Source: AP-15 sp963772965
GTDB lineage: Bacteria > Pseudomonadota > Alphaproteobacteria > ATCC43930 > CGMCC-115725
Reading direction: 5' to 3'
DNA: 64,000 nucleotides
Assembly: GCA_963772965.1 (NCBI GenBank)
Contig: CAVYZU010000011.1
Location: 372,001-436,000, forward strand
Part shown: in pieces, positions 1 through 8,746 of the stretch
Position numbering within the stretch: position 1 is the stretch's first letter
Layout of the letters: the number at the start of each line of letters is the position of its first letter
The notes under the pieces: generated by a model
What the model saw: only the letters and a program-made list of their open reading frames with translations
Database searches by the model: none
What the model was told of the DNA's origin: nothing
Made by a program: the position numbers and the translations under genes

Positions 1-105
1 CTTGTCGTCGATTGCAAGGGCGGTCCGGAAATAGGGCCGGATCGCCGCGCCGGCGGCGTCGGCCAAATCTGATGCCAGAGAAATATAGTCGTCGATATCA
101 GGCAG
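1..105 (-). CDS. inositol-monophosphatase-family protein (HisN-like), N-terminus, partial
   Basis: The minus strand from about 105 to the window edge reads LPDIDDYISLASDLADAAGA and continues through IRPYFRTALAIDDK. This is the N-terminus typical of inositol-monophosphatase-family enzymes, and closest to HisN-type histidinol-phosphatases of alphaproteobacteria. The rest, including the metal-binding motifs, lies outside the window. No ATG, GTG or TTG fits at the expected start; the frame is closed by TAA only six codons upstream of the CTG at 105, so the start is unclear or a CTG is used. It would be the gene just upstream of the cytochrome c gene on the same strand. Function is inferred from 35 residues only. 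Confidence 0.55.
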   Translation of the reverse strand, partial: MPDIDDYISLASDLADAAGAAIRPYFRTALAIDDK

Positions 106-131
106 CGGGCGCGGACCTAATTAAGCCGAGG

Positions 132-656
132 CTATTTCAAACTCATCAGATAAGCGATGACGTCGGCGCGGTCCTTTGCTTTTGGGAATCCGGCAAAGCT
201 CATCTTGGTCCCGGGTGCGAACTGCTGCGGATTGGCGAGCCACTGGTTCAGCGTTTCCGGATCCCATTTCTGGCCCTTATGCGCTTCCAAGGCGGATGAG
301 AACGAATACCCGCCGCGATCCTCAGCAATTGGTCCACCGACGACGTCCCACAAATTCGGTCCGATCTTGTTCGGCTCGCCTTTATTGAAGGTATGGCACA
401 CCTGGCAAACCTTTGTCAGCTCCTGGCCTCTCTTGGGGTCGGCCTTGGCGAGCAGCGGTGTGATCGGCTCGACCTTGGGGGCGGCGGGGGCCTGTTCGGA
501 CGGTGCAGGTGTCGAAGGCGCGCCGGCAACAAGAAACACCGGCTTTTCGAGCGGCTTTGGCCGAACCAGCATCGTCGACAAAATCCCGGCGACCATCGCA
601 ACGATCAGCGCGGTCAATACCGAGGCAATGACCTTGTTCCACTCGAACGACGACAT
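132..656 (-). CDS. membrane-anchored class I cytochrome c
   Basis: 174-residue electron-transfer protein. Residues about 9-30 form one hydrophobic segment that should anchor it in the inner membrane with the heme domain in the periplasm. A Pro/Ala-rich linker (about 40-65) follows, then a heme-attachment motif CQVCH at 84-88 and a probable axial Met at about 152 in GTKMSFAG. The fold and the GPNLWDVVGG segment match the CycM/cytochrome c552-type family that passes electrons to terminal oxidases in alphaproteobacteria. It is divergent from kdsB and shares the roughly 150-bp region 657-806 with it. The exact redox partner is inferred. Confidence 0.9.
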   Translation of the reverse strand: MSSFEWNKVIASVLTALIVAMVAGILSTMLVRPKPLEKPVFLVAGAPSTPAPSEQAPAAPKVEPITPLLAKADPKRGQELTKVCQVCHTFNKGEPNKIGPNLWDVVGGPIAEDRGGYSFSSALEAHKGQKWDPETLNQWLANPQQFAPGTKMSFAGFPKAKDRADVIAYLMSLK

Positions 657-806
657 GACAGCCCCATCCTACCGTGCCGGGTGCGGCAGGAAATCGAATT
701 CCCCCCGAAATCCTCTGAGCAATATCACGCTTCCCGCGTTGCGACGAACCGGGCATGTTGTCGCTCCCCGTTCGAGATCCGCGGGCTGCGTAATATCGCT
801 GTGATC

Positions 807-1562
807 ATGTCATTGCCGCACAATCCGATCATTCTCATTCCGGCCCGGCTCGCCGCGACGCGGCTGCCCGCCAAGCCGCTCGCCGACATCGCGGGAATGC
901 CGATGATCGTCCATGTCTGGCAGCGCGCGGTGATGGCCGAAGCGGCCCCCGTCGTGGTCGCCTGCGGCGATCCCGAGATTGCTGCAGTAATCGAAAGGGT
1001 AGGCGGCCGGGCCGTGCTCACGGACCCGGATTTGCCGACCGGTTCCGACCGTATCCATCAGGCGATCATGCGGCTCGACCCGGAGCGCCGCCACGACGCC
1101 GTTGTCAACGTCCAAGGCGATCTACCGATGCTCGACCCCGGCGCGATCCGTACGGCGCTCGCCGGACTGGCTGACCCGGAAACCGATATTGCGACCCTGG
1201 CTGCGGTCATCGAGGACCCTGCTGCGCTGGCCGACACCAGCGTCAACAAGGTGGTCGCCGGTTTCAGCGACCCGACAACGCCGGCGCGAGCGTTGTACTT
1301 CAGCAAGGCGGTGGTGCCCTGGGGCGACGGGCCGCATTACGAACATATCGGGCTGTACGCCTATCGCCGGGCGGCGTTGGAGCGGTTTGTCACGCTGCCG
1401 CGCGGCATACTCGAACAGCGCGAGCGGCTCGAACAATTGCGCGCGCTCGAAGCCGGCATGCGAATCTCGGTAAGCCTGATCGAGCCGGAGCGGCTCGGCG
1501 TACAGGTCGATACGCCGGCCGATCTCGATCGAGCCCGCCGGCTGATGCAACAACAGCACTGA
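807..1562 (+). CDS. kdsB: 3-deoxy-manno-octulosonate cytidylyltransferase
   Basis: Transfers CMP from CTP to Kdo, the activation step before Kdo joins lipid A, in the cytoplasm. The 251-residue product has the N-terminal nucleotide-binding motif (IPARLAATRLPAKPL), a GSDRI segment and NVQGDLPMLDP, all typical of KdsB. The ATG at 807 gives the family's usual length; the open frame runs further upstream but that part lies antisense over the cytochrome gene. A GTG at 801 would add two residues. pheA follows four bases later, so the two genes are probably one transcript. A Gram-negative outer membrane with LPS is implied. Confidence 0.93.
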   Translation: MSLPHNPIILIPARLAATRLPAKPLADIAGMPMIVHVWQRAVMAEAAPVVVACGDPEIAAVIERVGGRAVLTDPDLPTGSDRIHQAIMRLDPERRHDAVVNVQGDLPMLDPGAIRTALAGLADPETDIATLAAVIEDPAALADTSVNKVVAGFSDPTTPARALYFSKAVVPWGDGPHYEHIGLYAYRRAALERFVTLPRGILEQRERLEQLRALEAGMRISVSLIEPERLGVQVDTPADLDRARRLMQQQH

Positions 1563-1566
1563 AACG

Positions 1567-2472
1567 ATGGCCGAACCAAATCTCGAAATTGCCGACCCCG
1601 CGCAAAGAGAAATTGCCGACCCTGAGCAAACAATCGCGTTTCAAGGTATGTTCGGGGCCTATTCCGACCTCGCCTGCCGGCATGTTTTCCCGGATATGGC
1701 GACCTTGGCGTGCAACCAATTCGAGGACGCGTTTGCCGCAGTGCGCGAAGCCCGCGCGCGGCTGGCAATGATCCCGATCGAAAATTCGGTGGCCGGCCGG
1801 GTCGCGGACATCCACCATCTGATGCCCGATTCGGGACTGCACATCATCGCCGAGCACTACCAGCCGGTGAACCATCATCTGTTGGCGCTCCCGGGTGCAA
1901 GCTTGGCCAAGATCCGCACCGTCAAGAGCCATGTTCAGGCCCTATCGCAATGCCGCAAGCTGATTCGTGCGCTCGGCCTCGAGCCGATCGTCGCGGCCGA
2001 CACCGCAGGCTCGGCGGCGGAAATCGCCGTCCGCGGTGATCCGACCGTAGCGGCGATTGCCTCCGAACTCGCGGGAAAGATCTATGGTCTCGTGTCGCTT
2101 AAAGAAAACATCGAAGACGCCGGGCACAATACGACCCGCTTTCTGATCATGTCGCGAGACGCGGCGCAACCTCGGCGCGGAACTCCGACCGTGACGACAT
2201 TTCTGTTCCGGGTGCGCAACGTACCCGCGGCTCTCTATAAAGCTTTGGGCGGATTTGCCACCAACGGCGTCAACATGACCAAACTCGAAAGCTATATGGT
2301 CGGCGGCGCCTTTACCGCGACGCAGTTTTATGCGGATGTCGAGGCGCATCCCGAGGACCGGCCGCTGGCGCTGGCTCTCGAAGAGCTCGCCTTCTTCTCA
2401 CGCGAGCTGAAGATCCTCGGCGTCTATCCCGCCCACCCCTCGCGCATTGCCGCCTCGGCTGGCGCGGAATAA
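1567..2472 (+). CDS. pheA: prephenate dehydratase
   Basis: Converts prephenate to phenylpyruvate for phenylalanine synthesis. The 301-residue protein has the dehydratase domain (about 20-195, with FQGMFGAYSDLACRHVFPD near the start and the catalytic-site motif NTTRFLIM) followed by a C-terminal ACT domain (about 205-285, with TKLESYMVGG) that binds phenylalanine for feedback inhibition. It lacks a chorismate mutase domain, as is usual outside enterobacteria. The N-terminus carries an 8-residue tandem duplication (EIADPAQR/EIADPEQT) encoded by two 24-bp copies. It lies four bases after kdsB. Confidence 0.93.
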   Translation: MAEPNLEIADPAQREIADPEQTIAFQGMFGAYSDLACRHVFPDMATLACNQFEDAFAAVREARARLAMIPIENSVAGRVADIHHLMPDSGLHIIAEHYQPVNHHLLALPGASLAKIRTVKSHVQALSQCRKLIRALGLEPIVAADTAGSAAEIAVRGDPTVAAIASELAGKIYGLVSLKENIEDAGHNTTRFLIMSRDAAQPRRGTPTVTTFLFRVRNVPAALYKALGGFATNGVNMTKLESYMVGGAFTATQFYADVEAHPEDRPLALALEELAFFSRELKILGVYPAHPSRIAASAGAE

Positions 2473-2554
2473 ACGACGCCTCGGGAAAGTCTCAGGGCTT
2501 GAGACGGGCGCAGGGCTCGGGACAGTCAAGGACGGACAACTCAGGGAGACACAG

Positions 2555-3112
2555 ATGACCAGGTCAATAGGGGCGGCGAGTGTTGGGATTTTGGGCGCGG
2601 CGGTGTTCGGTCTCGGTATGGCGCTGGCGGCACCGGCGTTTGCCGATAGCGGCGATAGTAGCGGCAGTAAACCCGACACCAAGACGTGCGGCAAAGGCGA
2701 GGTCTGGGACAGCCGAAGCCAGAAATGCGTCAAGGCCGAAAATGGCGTGTTGCCGGACAAGAATTTCGCCGACAACGCTTACGCCTTGACCAAAGCCGGG
2801 CGCTACACCGAAGCGCTCGCGGTGCTCGACATGATGAAGGATCCGAACACCGCAGTGGCGCTGAATTATCGTGGCTATGCGACGCGGCGCATGGGCCAAG
2901 TCGATGAAGGGATCAGCTATTATCTGAAATCCGTGGCGCTCGATCCGAACTACACGCAGGTGCGCGAATATTTGGGCGAGGCTTATGTGATCAAGCGCGA
3001 CATTCCGCGCGCCGAGCAGCAACTACACGCGATCAAAAAGATCTGCGGCGGCACCACCTGCGAAGAATACCAAAACCTCGCCGTGTTTATCGCCGATCCT
3101 GCAAAATTATAA
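2555..3112 (+). CDS. secreted tetratricopeptide-repeat protein
   Basis: 185 residues. A signal peptide (about 1-30, ending APAFA-DS) should send it to the periplasm. A short Cys-containing segment CGKGEVWDSRSQKC follows, then TPR-like helices (ALTKAGRYTEALAVLDMM, ALNYRGYATRRMGQVDEGIS, SVALDPNYTQVREYLGEAYV) covering about 65-165. TPRs act as protein-binding scaffolds; the partner is unknown. The ATG at 2555 is preferred to the longer frame because it places the signal peptide at the very N-terminus and has TCAGGGAGA just upstream. A CGGTTCGG-type terminator was not seen after it. Confidence 0.8.
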   Translation: MTRSIGAASVGILGAAVFGLGMALAAPAFADSGDSSGSKPDTKTCGKGEVWDSRSQKCVKAENGVLPDKNFADNAYALTKAGRYTEALAVLDMMKDPNTAVALNYRGYATRRMGQVDEGISYYLKSVALDPNYTQVREYLGEAYVIKRDIPRAEQQLHAIKKICGGTTCEEYQNLAVFIADPAKL

Positions 3113-3327
3113 ATCGGTCAAACAAACAACATCGTCAGCGCCCAGCCAGGAAATGGACGGGCGCCAAGCGCTCGGTCTCAGGCATCATCTAGGTTCGGCC
3201 CGGGCAAGGCGAATTCGAAGCAAGTCAAATAACGATTAAAGCACAATCGGAACCTCCCCGTTCGCCCTCTGTTGGGAGACTAAGCCACGCCGAGGCGACG
3301 GCTTTCACTCAACACGGGGATTGTCCA

Positions 3328-4182
3328 ATGTTCTTTCACGACAAAAAGTTAATGTATGATGTGAAGGTCGACGGCAGCGACCCGCAATTTGCCCAGCTGC
3401 TGCTCGAGCAGTTTGGCGGGGCGACGGGTGAACTCAGCGCTGCGCTGACCTACTGGACCCAATCTTTCCATGTTGAGGACAAGGCAATCCGCGACATGCT
3501 GCAAGACATCGCAATCGAAGAGTTCAGCCACCTCGAAATGGTCGGCCGGATGATCGAGCAGCTGACCGAAAAAGCGAATGGTGCGGCCAAAGACGCCGCC
3601 TTCAAGAGCACGCTGTTTGCGATCCGGGGCGTCGGACCGCATCTCGTCGACAGTCAGGGACAAGCCTGGACCTCGGCTTATGTCAACGAAGGCGGCAACG
3701 TCGTGCGTGACCTGCGGGCCGACATCGCAGCCGAGGCGGGAGCTCGTCAGACCTATGAAACGCTCGTCAAATTGGCGCAAGACGACGGCTGCAAAAAGAC
3801 CTTGGTCTTTTTGCTGACGCGTGAAGTTTCGCACACCCAAATGTTTATGAAAGCCCTCGAATCGCTAGGCAAGCTGACCGACCCGCTGTTCGGGAACTTC
3901 AAGCCCGACGAGACCGTCGATCTCTACTTCAACCTCTCCAAGGACGGCCCGCTCGACCTGCGCGGTCCGTGGAACTCTGAGCCCGCGTTCCGGTATGTCG
4001 ATAAGCCGGAGCCACAGGGTGAATTGCCGCAAGAGGTTAACAATCCGGACGACGAGCGTCGCGGGTCCGGGATGGACCACCCGCATGGGCGGATGCCCGG
4101 CGCAGCCGCGCAAGGCGCGCAACCCGCTGGCCAGCAACACGGTTCGAGCCGCACCACCGCAGAACGCAATCCCGTTAGGTAG
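3328..4182 (+). CDS. manganese (non-heme) catalase
   Basis: Breaks down hydrogen peroxide with a dinuclear manganese centre. The 284-residue product shows all expected ligands: Glu35 (GGATGELSA), Glu65 and His68 (EEFSHLEM), Glu136 (DIAAEAGAR) and His169 (REVSHTQMF). The C-terminal 60 residues are hydrophilic and Gly/Gln/Pro-rich (GMDHPHGRMPGAAAQG), as in many family members. It stands alone between the TPR gene and a convergent amidase gene. The upstream 215 bases (3113-3327) hold no gene and presumably its promoter. A heme catalase fragment also occurs at 22137-22391. Confidence 0.93.
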   Translation: MFFHDKKLMYDVKVDGSDPQFAQLLLEQFGGATGELSAALTYWTQSFHVEDKAIRDMLQDIAIEEFSHLEMVGRMIEQLTEKANGAAKDAAFKSTLFAIRGVGPHLVDSQGQAWTSAYVNEGGNVVRDLRADIAAEAGARQTYETLVKLAQDDGCKKTLVFLLTREVSHTQMFMKALESLGKLTDPLFGNFKPDETVDLYFNLSKDGPLDLRGPWNSEPAFRYVDKPEPQGELPQEVNNPDDERRGSGMDHPHGRMPGAAAQGAQPAGQQHGSSRTTAERNPVR

Positions 4183-4201
4183 GTATCGCGTTAAAGGCAG
4201 C

Positions 4202-4235
4202 GCGAGGGCCCGCCCCCGGTGGCCGCGGCCCTCGC
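4202..4235. terminator. GC-rich hairpin between convergent genes
   Basis: GCGAGGGCC at 4202-4210 pairs perfectly with GGCCCTCGC at 4227-4235 around a 16-base loop. It sits 20 bases after the manganese catalase stop and before the end of the convergent amidase gene, where a terminator is expected. There is no clear T-run on either side, so it may be a weak or Rho-assisted terminator. Confidence 0.35.
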
Positions 4236-4419
4236 CCCGACCCTAAACGCGCTCCCCGGTCGGCGGCACCAACCGCAGAGCGTCCGACCAGCCGTGCGCA
4301 TCCATAGTCTCGTATTCGTCTTTCTCGGCGCCGCAGCCCGGCGTGGGTCGGCATACGAGTTTAGCCCGGAACCTCGTTGGTGCGCGCATTGCGTCGAGCC
4401 TCGCAGATTCTCCTGCGCG

Positions 4420-5814
4420 TCACATTATCGGCGGATGTTCTTGGTCGATACGCGCCGCGCGCTCCCATCCGCGGGCGACCTGATAAAGGGTGCCTTCGGC
4501 GAAGTAGCGGCCGACAAATTGAACCGACAGCGGCAGCCCGCCGGCCGTGAGACCGGCCATCATCGCGAGCGCCGGGTGGCCGGTGACGTTGAACGGCGTG
4601 CGTGCTTGGCGGGGATAGGTCCGATCGACCTCATCGGGATTGTCGATGCGGCAGGGCGGGTCCATCGCACTCGCGCACATCAGTACATCGACTTCGCGCA
4701 AAGCGTCCTCGACCGCCGCGATCATTTCGAACCGCCGGCGCGCCGCTTCGACATAGTCCCCCGCGCTCAGGAACGCACCGGCCATCAGGCGGCGGCGAGC
4801 GAGCTGACCGTAGTCGCCGGGTCGTTCGCGCAACCACGGGCCATGGATCGCCCACGCTTCGCTTTGCAGGATCACGCGGTTGACGGCGCCGAACTCGCCC
4901 AGTGTCGGCAACCGGACATCGCGGATTTCGGCGCCAAGCTGCCGGAAAGTGCGGGCGACTTCCTCCAACCCGGCCGCGACCTCGGTACTCGCTGGGACGT
5001 CAACTTCATGGAAGTGGCGAATAAACCCGACGCGCAATCCGCGTACGCCTCGTTCCAGTCCGGATCGATGATGGCCGGCGGGCGCGGCGACGCTGCCTGG
5101 ATCGAGCGGGTCGTGACCGGCGATGACATCGAGCATCAGCGCGTTGTCGGCAACGGTGCGCGTCAGCGGGCCGACATGATCAAGCGTAAATGAAAGCGGA
5201 AAGACGCCGCGGCGCGAGACGAGGCCGTAGGTCGGCTTGAGCCCGACGATGCCGCAGGCGCTCGCCGGGTTGCGGATGCTGCCGCCGGTGTCGCTACCCA
5301 AGGCCATCGGGAACAAGCCCGCGGCGACGCCAGCACCGGATCCCGAGGACGAGCCGCCGGGGTGATGATCCGTATTCCATGGATTGCGCGCCGGGGGCCA
5401 TGGCAGATCGAAACTCGGACCGCCGATGGCGAACTCGTGCGTCGACAGCTTTCCGAGCACAATGGCGCCCGCGCCGCGAAGCCGTGAAACGCACACCGCG
5501 TCGGCCGCGGCGATGTTATCGATCAGCACCTTGGAGTGGCAGGTCGTCGGCAGGCCCGCGACATCGATGATGTCTTTGATCCCGACCGGGACGCCGTGCA
5601 GCGGCCCACGCAGTCGGCCGGCCGCGATCTCGCTTTCGGCCGCCTTGGCCGCGACCATCGCCGCATCGGCGTCGAGCCGGATAAAGACGTTGAGCTTCGG
5701 ATCGAGCCGGTCGATGCGCTGGAGCAGCGCGCCCGTGAGTTCAATCGGCGAGATTTCGCGGGTCGCGATGGCGCGGGCCGCCTCCTCTGCCGTCATCCAG
5801 TGGAGGTCGCTCAT
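4420..5814 (-). CDS. amidase (amidase signature family, GatA/AtzE-like)
   Basis: 464 residues. Hydrolyses a C-N amide bond with the Ser-cisSer-Lys triad of the amidase signature family: Lys80 in VGIKD, serines 155-157 in GGSSSGSG, and nucleophile Ser179 in GSDTGGSIR. Substrate cannot be read from sequence. The start at 5814 (MSDLHWMTAEEA) is chosen because it overlaps by four bases (ATGA) the stop of the small gene upstream, a sign of translational coupling; ten more codons are open upstream. The pairing with a tiny partner gene resembles AtzE/AtzG and GatA/GatC arrangements, so the two may form one enzyme. Confidence 0.9.
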   Translation of the reverse strand: MSDLHWMTAEEAARAIATREISPIELTGALLQRIDRLDPKLNVFIRLDADAAMVAAKAAESEIAAGRLRGPLHGVPVGIKDIIDVAGLPTTCHSKVLIDNIAAADAVCVSRLRGAGAIVLGKLSTHEFAIGGPSFDLPWPPARNPWNTDHHPGGSSSGSGAGVAAGLFPMALGSDTGGSIRNPASACGIVGLKPTYGLVSRRGVFPLSFTLDHVGPLTRTVADNALMLDVIAGHDPLDPGSVAAPAGHHRSGLERGVRGLRVGFIRHFHEVDVPASTEVAAGLEEVARTFRQLGAEIRDVRLPTLGEFGAVNRVILQSEAWAIHGPWLRERPGDYGQLARRRLMAGAFLSAGDYVEAARRRFEMIAAVEDALREVDVLMCASAMDPPCRIDNPDEVDRTYPRQARTPFNVTGHPALAMMAGLTAGGLPLSVQFVGRYFAEGTLYQVARGWERAARIDQEHPPIM

Positions 5815-5996
5815 AAGCCGGTCCCGACGCGCATCGGCGGCCACGGTTCGGCGCGGGGATCGGCGGGCGCCTTCAGCTTCGCCGCGGAGCTACTCGCCTG
5901 CTCGGCGGCCGCGGCAACGTCCTCGGGGAATTCCGCCAACGCCTTGTCCAGCCCGGCCCTCCGCGCCAGCAACTCCACCATTACCTTGTCCATCAT
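5811..5996 (-). CDS. small AtzG/GatC-like partner of the amidase
   Basis: 61 residues, starting MMDKVMVELLARRAGLDKAL and ending PRAEPWPPMRVGTGL. The layout, one or two amphipathic helices followed by an extended Pro-rich tail, resembles the small subunits AtzG (DUF4089-like) and GatC that wrap around amidase-family partners. Its stop codon overlaps the amidase start (ATGA at 5811-5814), so the two are almost surely co-translated. Homology is judged by eye on a short low-complexity protein and should be treated as inference; the coupling is directly visible. Confidence 0.6.
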   Translation of the reverse strand: MMDKVMVELLARRAGLDKALAEFPEDVAAAAEQASSSAAKLKAPADPRAEPWPPMRVGTGL

Positions 5997-6047
5997 CCAC
6001 CCCTTTTGGCTAAATCAGTGTAGCTGGAGCTGAAACTCAGTTCTAAC

Positions 6048-7001
6048 TTAGCGCACGTGGAGGACCGCCTTGCCGCTAAACTCACGGTCGATGAGCCGGC
6101 GAGCCACTGTGCCGATCTCGCTCCACGGCGCCTCGACTGCAATCTGCGGTCGCAGCTTTTTTGCGGCGATGAGGTCGGCGAGCAAAGCCAAGCCGATGCC
6201 GGCGCGCTCGACGCTCATCAATTCGTGAAATAGGGTGAGCCCGTAGAGCCGCGTTCCGCCGGCCGCGAAAAAACTCCGGCTGTCGATGGTCGCTTGCGCG
6301 GCGTCGGAAACCCCGAACGTCACACAAGTGCCGCCGGGTTGCAGCATCCCGAGGGCGGCCGCAAGGGCGGGGCCGCCGAGCGAGTCGAGGATCAGCCAAA
6401 ATGGCCCGTGCGGCTTGGCGGCGGCGAGGTCGCGCCCAAGCACCACTCGTTCACCGCACCATTCGGCAACCACGGCCCGATATTCCTCGCGGCGGACATG
6501 GCCCCAGACTTGGGCGCCGGCCGCGGCGGCGAGCTGGCAGGCGAGATGTCCAACGCCTCCCGACGCGCCGTCGACCAGCACCTTGCGCCCGAGCAACAAC
6601 CCACCTTGGCGCAGCGCGTGGAGTGCAGTGAGGCCGGCGGCCGGCAATGTCGCTGCCTCGGCATCGCCGACCGCATCGGGCAATACGGTGACCGCATGGG
6701 TGCGGCAGTTGACCCGCTCGGCCCAGGCGCCCGACGGCAGAATACCGACGACGCGCGTGCCAGGTTGCGGCCCGCTGCCATCCGCCGCCACGCTCTCCGT
6801 GACACCGACAAAATCCCAGCCCGGCCGCCAGCCCGGCTCGGCCTGCTGCACCGCACGCCGCGTTTCGCCGCGGTTCAGCGAGATCGCAGTCACTCGGACC
6901 GCTATTTCACCGCGGTCGGGATCGCGCAATTCGACCGGTTTGATGGTGAGGCGCCCGGGCGCCGCCGGATCGACGACTACGGCACGGACTTGTCGAGGCA
7001 T
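6048..7001 (-). CDS. zinc-independent MDR-family oxidoreductase (quinone reductase-like)
   Basis: 317 residues of the medium-chain dehydrogenase/reductase superfamily. The N-terminal GroES-like domain includes SLNRGETRRAVQ and GWDFVGVTE; the nucleotide-binding domain has VLVDGASGGVGHLACQLAAAAGA, which fits NADPH-using quinone oxidoreductases. The structural zinc-site cysteine cluster of alcohol dehydrogenases is absent. The true electron acceptor is unknown. It is read in the same direction as the amidase pair, 51 bases upstream of the small subunit gene, and may share a transcript with it. Confidence 0.88.
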   Translation of the reverse strand: MPRQVRAVVVDPAAPGRLTIKPVELRDPDRGEIAVRVTAISLNRGETRRAVQQAEPGWRPGWDFVGVTESVAADGSGPQPGTRVVGILPSGAWAERVNCRTHAVTVLPDAVGDAEAATLPAAGLTALHALRQGGLLLGRKVLVDGASGGVGHLACQLAAAAGAQVWGHVRREEYRAVVAEWCGERVVLGRDLAAAKPHGPFWLILDSLGGPALAAALGMLQPGGTCVTFGVSDAAQATIDSRSFFAAGGTRLYGLTLFHELMSVERAGIGLALLADLIAAKKLRPQIAVEAPWSEIGTVARRLIDREFSGKAVLHVR

Positions 7002-7299
7002 GGGCGTTCTCCTGTGTCAGCCACGACATATTATAATTAGACTGTGGAGCGGGAATCACCCGGCGCACTCCACATGGTTTAGGGCGGACTCGCATCACTG
7101 GCGTTGATGCCTTGACACCCGAACTGAAAGACCGGCGTCGTGGTCGGCTTCCTTCGCGTTTTTGCATTGACGAAACGCAGAGCCGCCGGCACCGGCTCCC
7201 TATCTATGCAAGTAGCGGTCGATGATAAGTTTTTAGTACCGTTGCCGCTAAAGTTGAGTGTATCCTGGACATTAAATCGGGAAGAGGGAGGACTACCAG

Positions 7300-7689
7300 A
7301 TGAAGCATCTCCTGATAGGGTCGGCGATGGTTGCCGCATTGGCGATCTCTGCGCCAGTCTGGGCGCAACCGGCGCCGTCGAACCCGCCGCCCGGCGCGAC
7401 TGCGCCCACTCCGCCGGTGCAATCGTCGAACCGGATGCCGGCCGGAGGACCAGCGACATCGGAGCGGGGCCTAACTGGCTCCGTCGAGCGAGCGCATCAC
7501 CGGCATCATGCCGCCCACCACACTACACACACCCGCACTGGCCACGCGGCGCGGCAGTCATCAGGCGCCAATGGCCAGGCTGACCAGCTAAACCGGCAAG
7601 AACTCTCGCAATTACAGAGCGGCAATCCAACGACGATGAATCGGATGCCTGCCGGCGGACGGGCGACGTCGGGCGGACCGAACCAGTAA
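7300..7689 (+). CDS. secreted low-complexity His/Pro-rich protein of unknown function
   Basis: 129 residues. A clear signal peptide (MKHLLIGSAMVAALAISAPVWAQ) precedes a Pro/Thr/Ala-rich stretch, a His-rich stretch (AHHRHHAAHHTTHTRTGHAA, about 65-85) and two copies of NRMPAGG.ATS at about 44 and 114. GGGAGGACTACCAG upstream of 7300 provides a ribosome-binding site. The His cluster could bind metal, but that is a guess. No family recognised. Confidence 0.65.
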   Translation: MKHLLIGSAMVAALAISAPVWAQPAPSNPPPGATAPTPPVQSSNRMPAGGPATSERGLTGSVERAHHRHHAAHHTTHTRTGHAARQSSGANGQADQLNRQELSQLQSGNPTTMNRMPAGGRATSGGPNQ

Positions 7690-8036
7690 GGGCTGCCCCA
7701 AAGGCAGGCGCGGTTTCGAGCAGAGTAGGGCGGATGCAACGCCGCCCAGGCAATCGCGCGCGACCGTTTGGGTGAGGAGGATGGCGCCGGGAACGGAGCC
7801 TCGCGACAGCACTGCGTCCGCAGGACGAGGCGGATTGCGTCCGCTCCGCATCTTTGTTGCTCTTCGCCCGTTTGAATCCCGAAGTTCGGGGTTGAATGTG
7901 GCGCGTGCTCTACGCGAACTTTGGGTTTGCGATACTACAGCCGATTACGGCTGCCATCGCTTACGACGCCTTCGACCGGTGTGGGAGGAGGAGGCATCGT
8001 CGGAGCGGACGGTGTGATGATAATCCGCTTCCCTGT
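7690..8036. other. intergenic region without a supported gene
   Basis: 347 bases between a plus-strand gene and a convergent minus-strand gene. Short open frames here show no recognisable protein. GGGCGG/CCGCCC pair around 7730-7747 as a small hairpin, possibly a weak terminator. Nothing else was seen. Confidence 0.5.
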
Positions 8037-8588
8037 TCACCTCTTCGGGTATGCCGTGAAAATGTAATCTTTTGCCGCCACTCTCGTGTGGCACGCGTAC
8101 CCGCACTTGGCGCCGTTCCCAATCGGCGCGAACGTGTCAGACGCCGCGTCATAGAAGAAGTTGGCGTATGCCCACCCGTTCGTGTCCGGGAAGCGCTTGC
8201 TATCCTTTTCGATAAATTGCACCGATTTCAGGGTGTCCGGCACCTTCACGAAAAAGGGGGCCTCGGCGTTCCTTTTTGAGGACCAATGAATCTTCACAAT
8301 TTTGGAGCCGTCGGGGTAGCGCTTGCCATTGCCGGGAACGCCGGCCCGGTAGGCGTCGATCATAACGGGGTTGGCGAGGATCACCTTGAGATCGCCGTTT
8401 TCGAGCTGACTGACGGCGACATCCTGCCAGTCTTCGTATCCCCTAAACTCAGAGAATGCGAGCCCGTTCGGCACCTGCACCGTGTACTTGTCCTGAGCGG
8501 AAATGGCGCCGACACCCAAGATGCTGCCACCCAAGATGGAGAGCACTACGGTGCTGATCGCCACGAGCCAGAACGGAATTCTCATCAT
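8037..8588 (-). CDS. cytochrome P460-family periplasmic heme protein
   Basis: 183 residues with an N-terminal hydrophobic segment (about 6-30) that acts as signal peptide or anchor. The body matches the cytochrome P460 family (EFRGYEDWQDVAV, LANPVMIDAYRAG, FPDGSKIVKIHW-type segments, here YPDGSKIVKIHW, and WAYANFFYDAASD). The C-terminal heme-binding site reads CGYACH, that is CX3CH rather than the standard CX2CH; I confirmed the spacing on the DNA at about 8088-8105. P460 proteins oxidise hydroxylamine or handle NO in some bacteria, but the role here is unknown. Convergent with the preceding gene. Confidence 0.82.
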   Translation of the reverse strand: MMRIPFWLVAISTVVLSILGGSILGVGAISAQDKYTVQVPNGLAFSEFRGYEDWQDVAVSQLENGDLKVILANPVMIDAYRAGVPGNGKRYPDGSKIVKIHWSSKRNAEAPFFVKVPDTLKSVQFIEKDSKRFPDTNGWAYANFFYDAASDTFAPIGNGAKCGYACHTRVAAKDYIFTAYPKR

Positions 8589-8746
8589 GCTCAGTCCTTC
8601 GCTGCGATTTGCAAGTCGAGTTCAATAATGTTCGTTTCAAACGGTGCCAGCGTGACGCGCGCAGTTGCTCGGCTGACGACTTAGCGGGCTCGAATAATGG
8701 ACTGCCGAGCCACCGCTCATCCTCGCTCCTATCGTAGCATCTCGGC

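Noticed and set aside
4219..5193. 324-residue plus-strand frame over the amidase gene
   Set aside because: The minus strand has a complete amidase triad; the plus frame has no recognisable motif.
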